Shown one piece after another: positions 9,068-16,455 of a stretch of DNA of 64,000 nt. The notes under the pieces are model-generated. The model was given only the letters and a program-made list of their open reading frames with translations, was not told the origin of the DNA and searched no databases. This stretch comes from Pseudobowmanella zhangzhouensis (GTDB lineage: Bacteria; Pseudomonadota; Gammaproteobacteria; Enterobacterales; Alteromonadaceae), in assembly GCF_042662685.1 (NCBI RefSeq), contig NZ_JBHSYO010000004.1:124001-188000 (forward strand). Reading direction: 5' to 3'. How positions within the stretch are numbered: position 1 is the stretch's first letter; every line of letters begins with the position of its first letter. Both the position numbers and the translations under genes were made by a program.

Positions 9068-9095
9068 AAAAAAAACGGCGTATCACACGCCGTTT
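9068..9095 (-). terminator. Terminator of the EF-hand gene
   Basis: On the minus strand the stem AAACGGCG/CGCCGTTT closes a seven-base loop and is followed by a run of eight Ts. It ends transcription of the EF-hand gene before the permease. Confidence 0.8.
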
Positions 9096-9113
9096 ACAGA
9101 GTTTTTGGACAAC

Positions 9114-9359
9114 TTAAAAGGTGAACCAGCAGGTTTGCCACCACACCAGGAATTCTTCGAAGTCGATATAGCCATCGCCATTTTCATCTAAATCGCGAAA
9201 AGCTTCTTCTACTGCGCTGGCTTTGGTTTTGGGTGCCAGCACAGTCAGTAATTCGATAAATTCCACCAAATCAATCTGGCCATTGCCATCTTTATCAAAG
9301 AAATCAAACTCTTGGCGGATTTGCTCAATATTTTCGTTACTCAATGCCTGCTCAGACAT
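9114..9359 (-). CDS. Small two-EF-hand calcium-binding protein
   Basis: An acidic 81-residue protein made of one calmodulin-like EF-hand pair. The loops are DKDGNGQIDLVE (about 22-33) and DENGDGYIDFEE (about 58-69), both with the full set of Asp/Asn/Glu ligands at positions 1, 3, 5, 7 and 12. There is no signal peptide or membrane helix, so it should be cytoplasmic. The C terminus is aromatic (VWWQTCWFTF). The partner is unknown; it is monocistronic between two terminators. Start ATG at 9359 is preceded by GGAGAGGAAG. Confidence 0.88.
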   Translation of the reverse strand: MSEQALSNENIEQIRQEFDFFDKDGNGQIDLVEFIELLTVLAPKTKASAVEEAFRDLDENGDGYIDFEEFLVWWQTCWFTF

Positions 9360-9458
9360 ACTTCCTCTCCTTCACAAGGTTTGCGACACGTTATCCTTAA
9401 AACAACGCGCCGTCTATCTACCACAGGTCTAACCGCTTTAAATTTCGCCAGCACATAT

Positions 9459-9488
9459 AAAAAAACCGGCCAATAAGCCGGTTTTTTC
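9459..9488. terminator. Terminator after trhO
   Basis: Stem ACCGGC/GCCGGT with A and T runs on both sides. On the minus strand it follows the trhO stop by about 15 bp; it also lies upstream of the EF-hand gene and insulates it. Confidence 0.85.
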
Positions 9489-9502
9489 GTTAATTAAATC
9501 AA

Positions 9503-10498
9503 CTAGATATTGGTTTTACCCATGGCGGCACGGCGTGCACGGCGATCCGCAGCTTTTTGCTGGCGGCGCAATTTCATGGTTTTACGTGCTTCAGTGCCAA
9601 CGTGCTCTTCGTTGCGCTCTTTGGCCAGTTGCACCTGCTTTTCACGCTCACGGAAACGGGCAATTTGCTCGTCGGAGTGGGTGCCATGGCATTTCGGGCA
9701 GCTGACACCACTTTCAAACAGTGGCGACAATTTGTCTTCCTCTGTAATCGGCAAACGGCAGGCGTAGCACTGATCGAAGTGGCTGCGCTCTAAATCGTGG
9801 TTTACTGCCACGCGGTTATCGAACACGAAACAGTCGCCTTCCCACAGGCTTTCTTCTTTTGGCACGTCTTCCAGATATTGCAGAATGCCGCCTTCTAAGT
9901 GGTATACCTCTTCAAAACCCAGCTCTTTCATGTAGGCAGTCGATTTTTCGCAGCGAATACCACCAGTACAGAACATGGCGACTTTCTTGTGTTTCGCCGG
10001 ATCCATGTTTTTCGCAACGTATTCAGGGAATTCGCGGAAAGTTTTGGTTTTCGGGTCGATGGCGTGCTTAAACGTACCGATTTCAATCTCATAATCGTTA
10101 CGCGTATCGATAGTCACCACATCTGGATCGGAGATCAACGCATTCCAGTCTTTGGGCTTCACATAGGTGCCCACAGATTTACGTGGATCAATCCCTTCCA
10201 CACCCAATGTCACGATCTCTTTTTTCAGCTTGACCTTAGTGCGATGAAACGGCTGAGTTTCATCGAAAGAAATTTTATAGGAAATCGGATTCATGCGCGC
10301 GTCGGCGTTTAGCCAGGCCAATAGCGCATCGATGCCTTCCCGGGTGCCGGATACGGTGCCATTGATACCTTCTAACGCAAGCAATAAAGTGCCTTTGATG
10401 CCATGTTGTTCCATGGTATCCAGCAGTGGCTGACGAATAGCTTCGAAGTCTTCTAAGGTGACGAATTTATATAAAGCACAAACAACGTACTTTGACAT
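9503..10498 (-). CDS. trhO: tRNA uridine(34) hydroxylase TrhO (YceA)
   Basis: Rhodanese-fold enzyme that, in E. coli, makes 5-hydroxyuridine at tRNA position 34 using molecular oxygen. Order: an N-terminal ferredoxin-like domain (1-95, with LLALEGINGTVSG), a rhodanese domain with the catalytic loop CTGGIRCEKS at Cys177, then a C-terminal part with two CxxC pairs (CYAC, CPKC) and a very basic tail. The ATG at 10498 (331 residues) has GGAG upstream; an upstream in-frame ATG at 10615 would add 39 unconserved residues. E. coli TrhO is 350 residues. Confidence 0.94.
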   Translation of the reverse strand: MSKYVVCALYKFVTLEDFEAIRQPLLDTMEQHGIKGTLLLALEGINGTVSGTREGIDALLAWLNADARMNPISYKISFDETQPFHRTKVKLKKEIVTLGVEGIDPRKSVGTYVKPKDWNALISDPDVVTIDTRNDYEIEIGTFKHAIDPKTKTFREFPEYVAKNMDPAKHKKVAMFCTGGIRCEKSTAYMKELGFEEVYHLEGGILQYLEDVPKEESLWEGDCFVFDNRVAVNHDLERSHFDQCYACRLPITEEDKLSPLFESGVSCPKCHGTHSDEQIARFREREKQVQLAKERNEEHVGTEARKTMKLRRQQKAADRRARRAAMGKTNI

Positions 10499-10517
10499 TG
10501 GGGGTTCTCCTGCAAAG

Positions 10518-10534
10518 GCGGATCGCAAATCCGC
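10518..10534 (-). other. Hairpin just upstream of the trhO ribosome binding site
   Basis: Perfect 6-bp arms GCGGAT/ATCCGC enclose a 5-nt loop in the trhO 5' leader, ending about 7 nt before the GGAG. It might modulate ribosome access; function is not known. Confidence 0.5.
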
Positions 10535-10574
10535 GGCATTCAAAATAAGATTGTGGACTGCGGGGATACCCCTA

Positions 10575-10610
10575 CAGCGGGCGCGGATAATACATAATCC
10601 CGCGCCGCTG
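10575..10610 (-). other. GC-rich hairpin downstream of dld
   Basis: Arms CAGCGG-CGCGG-AT pair with a near-perfect complement (one bulged G on each side) around an AT-rich loop. It starts 6 nt after the dld stop on the minus strand. There is no T run, so it is not a standard intrinsic terminator; it could protect the mRNA end or cooperate with Rho. Confidence 0.5.
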
Positions 10611-10616
10611 TTCAAG

Positions 10617-12305
10617 CTAGCAGCACTTACCCCAATGACGCTGCCGGGTGGCTTTGCCTATGCCGGGATTAAAGCTGTTGGTTGGATCCAGCGTCTGGTA
10701 AAACGCTTTTACCTCCTCGCTGGCCGGGTACAAGTGCCCAAAGTTATGTTCTGCGGGGTAACGGGCACCTCGTTCTTCAAGCAACGCCAGCAATGCCTGT
10801 TTTATTGCCTCTACGTCTTCGCCCTTTTTCACCAGATAATCCTGATGGAATACATGACAGAAAAAATGCCCGTAATACAGGGGTTGGATAAGTTTGTCGG
10901 TCAGTTGTGGCGGCAATTGCTCAAACCAGTGGTGGCAGTTTCGCGGCAGGGCAATATCCAGCGCCAGCACGTCTTCACATTCATGGCTATGCATTTGCTG
11001 ATAACGAATGGCGGCGCCAGCCACGGCAAAACGATGCAATAAGGCTTTGCTGGTCTCATTGGCATTGAGGGTCAGGCATTTACCCGCTTCGCGCGCAAAG
11101 AAATCCGTCGCAAACGCGGCAAATTCGGAGATACCTTCATCCGCCATTTTTATGATCAGATGATGTTCGAATTCGCTGGCCATACTGAGCAACCGTGCCG
11201 GTAAATGCTCTGGTAATACACAACTGCCCCACTGCATGAGTTTGTCCGGCAAATTGGTCAGGCCAAGCTGATTGAACCAACCGGTAAACTTACCTTTTTG
11301 CGCAAACAAAGCTGGCATACTGTCGGTGCCCAGGCGCTCAATCGCCACAAAGGTGTCTTTGCCGTAGCGCCGTGCCAGATTAAACGCATCCCGATGAATA
11401 TATTCGCCGTACACTGGCAGGGTATTAAATTGGGTTAACACCGCCTGGCGCAGACGGGTAAACACTGCGGGATCATTGCAGCCCAGATAAAAAGCCTGTT
11501 GTTTGGCGGGCTTTGCAAAGGTATCCAACCGCACTGCGAACACCGCCAGTTTACCTGCACACCCACTGGCCTCATATAAGCGACGGGGATCGGCGTTAAA
11601 ACGAGCCGGGGTATCTGACTCTGTGTCGCGCAGACGCTGACAATACTCCCGATCCGACGCCATTTTGTCCGGCTCATGCACTAACGCCTGCCAATCCAGT
11701 TTACCCTGCTGTAATGCGCCCAACTGGGCGTCAGGATCACCGGCTAAAGGAATGCCCAGATGGTTAACCAGCTTTAATTCACCGTCCGCGTCAATTTGTG
11801 CATACAGCGCATAATGGGTGAACGCCGGACCACGCTGAATTAGCGCACCGCCGGAGTTATTGGCTATCCCGCCAATCACCGAGGCGCCAAGACAACTGGA
11901 GCCGATCACCGAATGTGGCTCGCGATCGTAAGGAGCCAGCGCTTTTTCCAGTTGATGCAAACTGCTGCCTGCCAACGCGATGACCGTTTGTTTATCCGGC
12001 GACAAATGCAAACCGCCCAATTTATTGGTGTTAATAATCACCACCGGGCGCTGATAATCATTGCCACTGGGTGTCGAACCTTCGGTCAGACCGGTATTGG
12101 CGGCCTGCATAATAATCACAGCCTGGTGCGCGACACACACCTGTAATACGCGCCAATATGCCTTTAACGAGGTCGGTAGTACCACTGCGTCGGCATGGCC
12201 CTCTCCAGAGCGGTAACCGCGACGATAATAACGGGTGCGGCGCTCACCGCTTAACACCTGCGTGGTACCCGCGGCTTGCTGTAATTCAAGCAATAATTGG
12301 CTCAT
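10617..12305 (-). CDS. dld: Quinone-dependent D-lactate dehydrogenase
   Basis: Peripheral inner-membrane FAD enzyme that oxidises D-lactate to pyruvate and feeds electrons to quinone. The N-terminal FAD_binding_4 domain includes YRRGYRSGEGHADAVVLP and the diphosphate loop GSSCLGASVIGGIANNSGG. The C-terminal membrane-binding/cap region characteristic of Dld runs through FHQDYLVKKG and the final GHLYPASEEVKAFYQTLDPTNSFNPGIGKA. Length of 562 is close to E. coli Dld (571). The ATG at 12305 overlaps the upstream metalloprotease stop by one base (TAATG), implying coupled translation. Confidence 0.94.
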   Translation of the reverse strand: MSQLLLELQQAAGTTQVLSGERRTRYYRRGYRSGEGHADAVVLPTSLKAYWRVLQVCVAHQAVIIMQAANTGLTEGSTPSGNDYQRPVVIINTNKLGGLHLSPDKQTVIALAGSSLHQLEKALAPYDREPHSVIGSSCLGASVIGGIANNSGGALIQRGPAFTHYALYAQIDADGELKLVNHLGIPLAGDPDAQLGALQQGKLDWQALVHEPDKMASDREYCQRLRDTESDTPARFNADPRRLYEASGCAGKLAVFAVRLDTFAKPAKQQAFYLGCNDPAVFTRLRQAVLTQFNTLPVYGEYIHRDAFNLARRYGKDTFVAIERLGTDSMPALFAQKGKFTGWFNQLGLTNLPDKLMQWGSCVLPEHLPARLLSMASEFEHHLIIKMADEGISEFAAFATDFFAREAGKCLTLNANETSKALLHRFAVAGAAIRYQQMHSHECEDVLALDIALPRNCHHWFEQLPPQLTDKLIQPLYYGHFFCHVFHQDYLVKKGEDVEAIKQALLALLEERGARYPAEHNFGHLYPASEEVKAFYQTLDPTNSFNPGIGKATRQRHWGKCC

Positions 12306-14668
12306 TAAATCGGTGACCCCGGCGGCAATGGTTTGGTTTTTAACTGACTCGCCCATTCGCCACCAGCGGCAAATTGCGCCAGCCAACTTGCCATCAGACG
12401 GCCATTGCTATCACGTCTGAAGCTAAGCTTAGGCGCGATGTTAGTCAACGATGCCACGATAGCCGCCTGGATTTCCGGATTTACCTCGCTGTTACGCGCC
12501 GTTTGCAGCAATTTATCCAGCACCACTAACTGAATACGCTGTGCAATGTCATCATTGGCGACCACCAGCACATAACGGGTGATCAAGCTTTCGAGCAACT
12601 GTTGTGTTGACCAGTCGCCACTATGTTGCAGCGCGACGCGGTTTAGTCGCGCCGGCGTTAACAACCAGTCCAGCGTATAGGCCGCAGTACTTTCTGCCAT
12701 CGCCAGCGGGTCAAATGCCACACCGGTGCGCGCGGCAAAACTCTCGCGATTGCGACTCTCACCGTAGGCTTTAGGTAGTAACAACCCATTCAGATGCGCT
12801 GGCAAGCGTAATAACGTCGGATCTAATGTTTGTAACAATGCCTCAAATGCGCGGCGTTGCTGCGCAGCCTCCACCGGGCGAACAGCGGGCTCGGTGGCAT
12901 CACCTTTGACACTGTACTGATAGTGAATACCGCCAATTTGGCGTGCCACCGCGTCCAACTGGTAACGGTGTAATAAATAAATCGGCACCAGCGCCTGTTC
13001 CAGCTCAGACACTGACGTACCTTGCGGCAAGGTATCCAAGCTCAGTTTTTGCAGCGCAAGACGTCGCACCGCCAACAGATGCTCAAATTCCGTTACCGCA
13101 TCACTGCCGTTGTCCCACAAATGACCGTCAGCATTCGCAGCGGCCATACCGCGGGCGTCGGGATCCGACATATACAACATACCCTGCTGCTGTGTTTGTT
13201 TGACCAGCGCGAGTAAGTTTTCCCCTTCTTTTTCAGGCGCGGCGTAATCCTGATAACCATAGCTAATCACGTATTTATCCCACTCGCCGATACCGACGGC
13301 ATAGGCATCACTAAGATCAATGTCGCCGTTTTTAAGGGTGATTTTCGGATGGGGATAATCCATCACAGAGGCACGGTCGTTCTGACTGGCGGCGAAATTG
13401 TGGGCAATCCCCAACGTATGGCCGACTTCATGGGCAGCAAGCTGACGAATTCGTGCAAGCGCCATTGCCTGCTGAGCCTCGGTACTGGCCTGTGGCGAGT
13501 CAAACGGACTGGTCAGTCCCAAGGCAATGAGATAATCCTGCCGTACCCGCAAAGAGCCAAGCGTTACGTGGCCCTTAATGATTTCACCCGTGCGCGGATC
13601 GATCACCGAACTGCCATAACTCCAGCCACGGGTTGCACGATGCACCCATTGAATCACGTTATAGCGCACGTCCATGGGATCGGCGCCTTCCGGTAATACC
13701 CGCACTTCAAAGGCGCCATCGTAACCGGCAGCACTGAAAGCCTGATCCCACCAGGATGCCCCCTCTTGCAGGGCGGACATAACGGGTTCAGGAATACCGG
13801 GATCCAGATAGTAAACAATCGGCTCTACCGGTTTAGAGCGCTGTGCACCGGGATCCTGCTTATATAGTCGATGTCGGGGAATAACTCGTTGCTGGATGGG
13901 TTGGTCAATCGCCGTGGCATAGTCCTGCCAACTGATTTTCCAGTACCCTGAATAAGGATGAAATGCCCGAGGCTGATAACCATCGTCCGGTAAGCGAATA
14001 AAGCTATGGTGCAGGTGTACAGTCAGTGCATCCGCATCGGGCGTTACCTGCTGAATGTAGTCGCCTTTCCCCTGCCCTTTAAATGTCACCAGCGCTTCCA
14101 ACTCTGTGTTGTCCACAAAGGCTTTGGTCCGTGGCAAAAACACCCCACTGCGGGACTTATCCAGGCTAAAGCTTCCTTGTCCACTGGCATTCAAACGTTT
14201 GGCAATCCCATGGATATCTGACAGCAAAAAGTCGGTGTAATCCACCAGCAATTTACCATCCTGCTCGGCTACGATGGGTAAACCTGCCAGTACCGAACTG
14301 GCAAAGGCTTCAGCAATGCTATTTTGTTCGGCAGGATTATCGCTGTCGGCGCGATATTGGGTATTCAATTGTTTGAGCAAGACGTTGGCGCCGAACCGTT
14401 CAAACTGCACCAGACGGGTGTCACCCAATTGCCCGCGATCCAAGCCGATATCGTTAGAGCCGACGCCACGCGGCAGACTGCTCTGGAACAGCATAGGATG
14501 GTCTAATTCCGGGATCTGCAAATACACCTTGCCATTGCTTTGGCTGTAATACAGTGAGGCAAAACCGCTTATTGGCTGTAAGTCTTTAGTGAATGTGGCG
14601 ATATCGGGCGTAGAAGCCATCGCAATGGATTGAGCCAACAGGCTGACGGTGAAAAGAGTGGCGCGCAT
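12305..14668 (-). CDS. Secreted zinc-dependent metalloprotease (DUF5117/DUF4953-like)
   Basis: Predicted exported protease of 787 residues. A signal peptide covers residues 1-19. The zinc site HEVGHTLGIAHN lies at about 413-424 with the third His in the HExxHxxGxxH metzincin pattern; a Met-turn candidate (SVMDYP) follows about 12 residues on. The YYLDPGIPEPV and IQWVHRATRGWSYGSSVIDPRTGEI stretches are typical of the bacterial DUF5117-type proteases. AGGGGA lies upstream of the ATG. It is first in a two-gene unit with dld. Substrate unknown. Confidence 0.88.
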   Translation of the reverse strand: MRATLFTVSLLAQSIAMASTPDIATFTKDLQPISGFASLYYSQSNGKVYLQIPELDHPMLFQSSLPRGVGSNDIGLDRGQLGDTRLVQFERFGANVLLKQLNTQYRADSDNPAEQNSIAEAFASSVLAGLPIVAEQDGKLLVDYTDFLLSDIHGIAKRLNASGQGSFSLDKSRSGVFLPRTKAFVDNTELEALVTFKGQGKGDYIQQVTPDADALTVHLHHSFIRLPDDGYQPRAFHPYSGYWKISWQDYATAIDQPIQQRVIPRHRLYKQDPGAQRSKPVEPIVYYLDPGIPEPVMSALQEGASWWDQAFSAAGYDGAFEVRVLPEGADPMDVRYNVIQWVHRATRGWSYGSSVIDPRTGEIIKGHVTLGSLRVRQDYLIALGLTSPFDSPQASTEAQQAMALARIRQLAAHEVGHTLGIAHNFAASQNDRASVMDYPHPKITLKNGDIDLSDAYAVGIGEWDKYVISYGYQDYAAPEKEGENLLALVKQTQQQGMLYMSDPDARGMAAANADGHLWDNGSDAVTEFEHLLAVRRLALQKLSLDTLPQGTSVSELEQALVPIYLLHRYQLDAVARQIGGIHYQYSVKGDATEPAVRPVEAAQQRRAFEALLQTLDPTLLRLPAHLNGLLLPKAYGESRNRESFAARTGVAFDPLAMAESTAAYTLDWLLTPARLNRVALQHSGDWSTQQLLESLITRYVLVVANDDIAQRIQLVVLDKLLQTARNSEVNPEIQAAIVASLTNIAPKLSFRRDSNGRLMASWLAQFAAGGEWASQLKTKPLPPGSPI

Positions 14669-14766
14669 ACAGATCCCCTGTTTTTGATTACCTTACCACT
14701 GCTGTTTCATGGTTCAATAGTCCCGTTATCAGGTATTTTCGCTTTTTCAACGACTTAGAGGCCTTT

Positions 14767-15510
14767 GTGAGCTTAGCAACCTTGTCGCTGCTGGATATCA
14801 GCATACTACTGGCTGTGGCATTTTTGGTGGGTATGGCCAAAGCAGGCATCAATGGGACAACATTATTCTATGTCCCGCTGTTGGCCCTGCTATTCGGCGG
14901 ACGCCAATCTACCGGTCTGTTGTTACCCATCCTTATCATGGCGGACTTCTTTGCCGTGCGGCATTACCACCAGCACGCGAACTGGCATTATTTGCTCAAG
15001 TTGTTTCCTTCTGCGGCCCTGGGCGTGGTGTTAGGAACCTGGCTGGGCGATCACATCGACGATCAGCGCTTTATGCAAATCATGGCGTTGATCGTATTTG
15101 CCAGTGTTGCGCTGATGCTGTGGCTGGAGAAAAACAAGCGCCTCATCCCAGACTACACCTGGTTTGCCTTGTTAATGGGGACCTTGGGTGGATTCACCAC
15201 TATGGTTGGTAATCTGGCTGGCACTGTGATGGCCGTTTACTTCCTGTCGATGCGATTACCCAAAAACGTCTTTATTGGCACCGCCGCCTGGTTTTTTCTG
15301 GTAATTAACTGGTTTAAGGTTCCATTTCACATTTGGGTGTGGGAAAGCATCGACTGGGATACGCTGCTTATCAGCGCACTGGGCCTACCTATGGTGATCC
15401 TCGGCGTGTATGTTGGCATTTGGGTAGTGAGCAAAATCTCCGATATACACTACCGGCGTTTTATCATCGCCATGACCCTGATTGCCGCGACGGGGCTGTT
15501 GCTGCGCTAA
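14767..15510 (+). CDS. TauE/SafE-family membrane transporter
   Basis: Polytopic inner-membrane protein with seven to eight hydrophobic segments in 247 residues, of the TauE/SafE (sulfite/sulfoacetate exporter-like) family. Signature regions are VGMAKAGINGTTLFYVPLLALLFGGRQSTG near the N terminus and GTLGGFTTMVGNLAGTVMAVYFL starting the second half. Translation starts at GTG 14767 after AGAGG. Substrate is unknown; family members move small organic or inorganic anions. Divergent from the metalloprotease-dld unit with a 98-bp spacer that must hold both promoters. Confidence 0.85.
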   Translation: MSLATLSLLDISILLAVAFLVGMAKAGINGTTLFYVPLLALLFGGRQSTGLLLPILIMADFFAVRHYHQHANWHYLLKLFPSAALGVVLGTWLGDHIDDQRFMQIMALIVFASVALMLWLEKNKRLIPDYTWFALLMGTLGGFTTMVGNLAGTVMAVYFLSMRLPKNVFIGTAAWFFLVINWFKVPFHIWVWESIDWDTLLISALGLPMVILGVYVGIWVVSKISDIHYRRFIIAMTLIAATGLLLR

Positions 15511-15624
15511 GCCAAAAATATCCTTCAGCATTCACGTGCTAAAGCGCGTTCCCTCTCCTATGCTCAGATAATTGCAGGGTGATGCTTTGCCCCTGCGCCA
15601 TTAACTGCATCAGGGATGAAACCT

Positions 15625-16455
15625 ATGAACGTCACTCGTAACCTGTCATTTAAACGCACGCTTTTGTTAACCGCATTGTTCAGTCTGGGTGTCAGCCCCA
15701 GCCTGCAGGCAAAACTCATCGCCAAGTCCAGCGGCAATTCCGACAGCGGTAATGGCGATAGTTATCAGGTATATGTGGTCAACCCAACTGAATTGACTGG
15801 TTACGCCCCCGAAAACAATCAAAACGGCATACTGGCTCAATCACAAATGCTCTACTCTGCTCCTTATTTTGCTTATGAAATCAACCCGATATTCGCCACG
15901 CCCTATGACGATTGCGGTCCCGCGGTATGGTTTTATGATGACCAGGGCAATGCGGTCTACACATCAGAAAGTGAGTGTGCCTATGAGTTTGAGGTGGGAG
16001 AAGATATCTTAATTCAGGGCCGCAGCCTGACATTCGACAGCGAGGCATTCACCACTTATTACAACGTGGGCATTCTTGACAGTAACAATATCGTCGTACA
16101 AACCCAGTCCTATCTGGTCGAGAACGGTATATTTGAGAGCCTGTTCCGTTGGGACGATATGATGTTAGATCCAGGGGAATACTCAGTATTCGTCTCACTG
16201 GAGCTGCGCGCGGATAAACTGGAAAACTACACGAAATTCGCCACTATTGACCCTATCGGTGAGATCTCTGACGACAATAATGAAACCTTCTACAGTGTGA
16301 GATGGTTAACGGACGTTAATGGCACAGGTAATCGAGCGTCACTTTTTATTGTGCCTGCGACAGCAGCGAGTTTGCCCGTCTCGGAACCCTGGCCACTCGG
16401 GCTATGGTTACTGCCACTGGGTCTGTGGGGTTTGCAGCGCCGGTTACGGCGCTGA
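15625..16455 (+). CDS. Exported protein with PEP-CTERM-like sorting signal
   Basis: I do not recognise the body of this 276-residue protein. It has a signal peptide (hydrophobic stretch about 13-28, cleavage near LQA), a middle region rich in Tyr, Asn and acidic residues, and a C terminus with VSEP, a hydrophobic stretch and a basic RRLRR end. That tripartite end fits a PEP-CTERM sorting signal of the SEP variant, normally cut by an exosortase and linked to surface polysaccharide. Two Cys pairs are possible (DDCGPA, SECAYEF). The ATG at 15625 has AGGGAT at good spacing; an ATG lies nine bases upstream. It overlaps the next gene tail to tail by 12 bp. Confidence 0.75.
   Translation: MNVTRNLSFKRTLLLTALFSLGVSPSLQAKLIAKSSGNSDSGNGDSYQVYVVNPTELTGYAPENNQNGILAQSQMLYSAPYFAYEINPIFATPYDDCGPAVWFYDDQGNAVYTSESECAYEFEVGEDILIQGRSLTFDSEAFTTYYNVGILDSNNIVVQTQSYLVENGIFESLFRWDDMMLDPGEYSVFVSLELRADKLENYTKFATIDPIGEISDDNNETFYSVRWLTDVNGTGNRASLFIVPATAASLPVSEPWPLGLWLLPLGLWGLQRRLRR

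Noticed and set aside
10499..10615. N-terminal extension of trhO by 39 residues
   Set aside because: The extension is not conserved and the internal ATG has a proper GGAG site.
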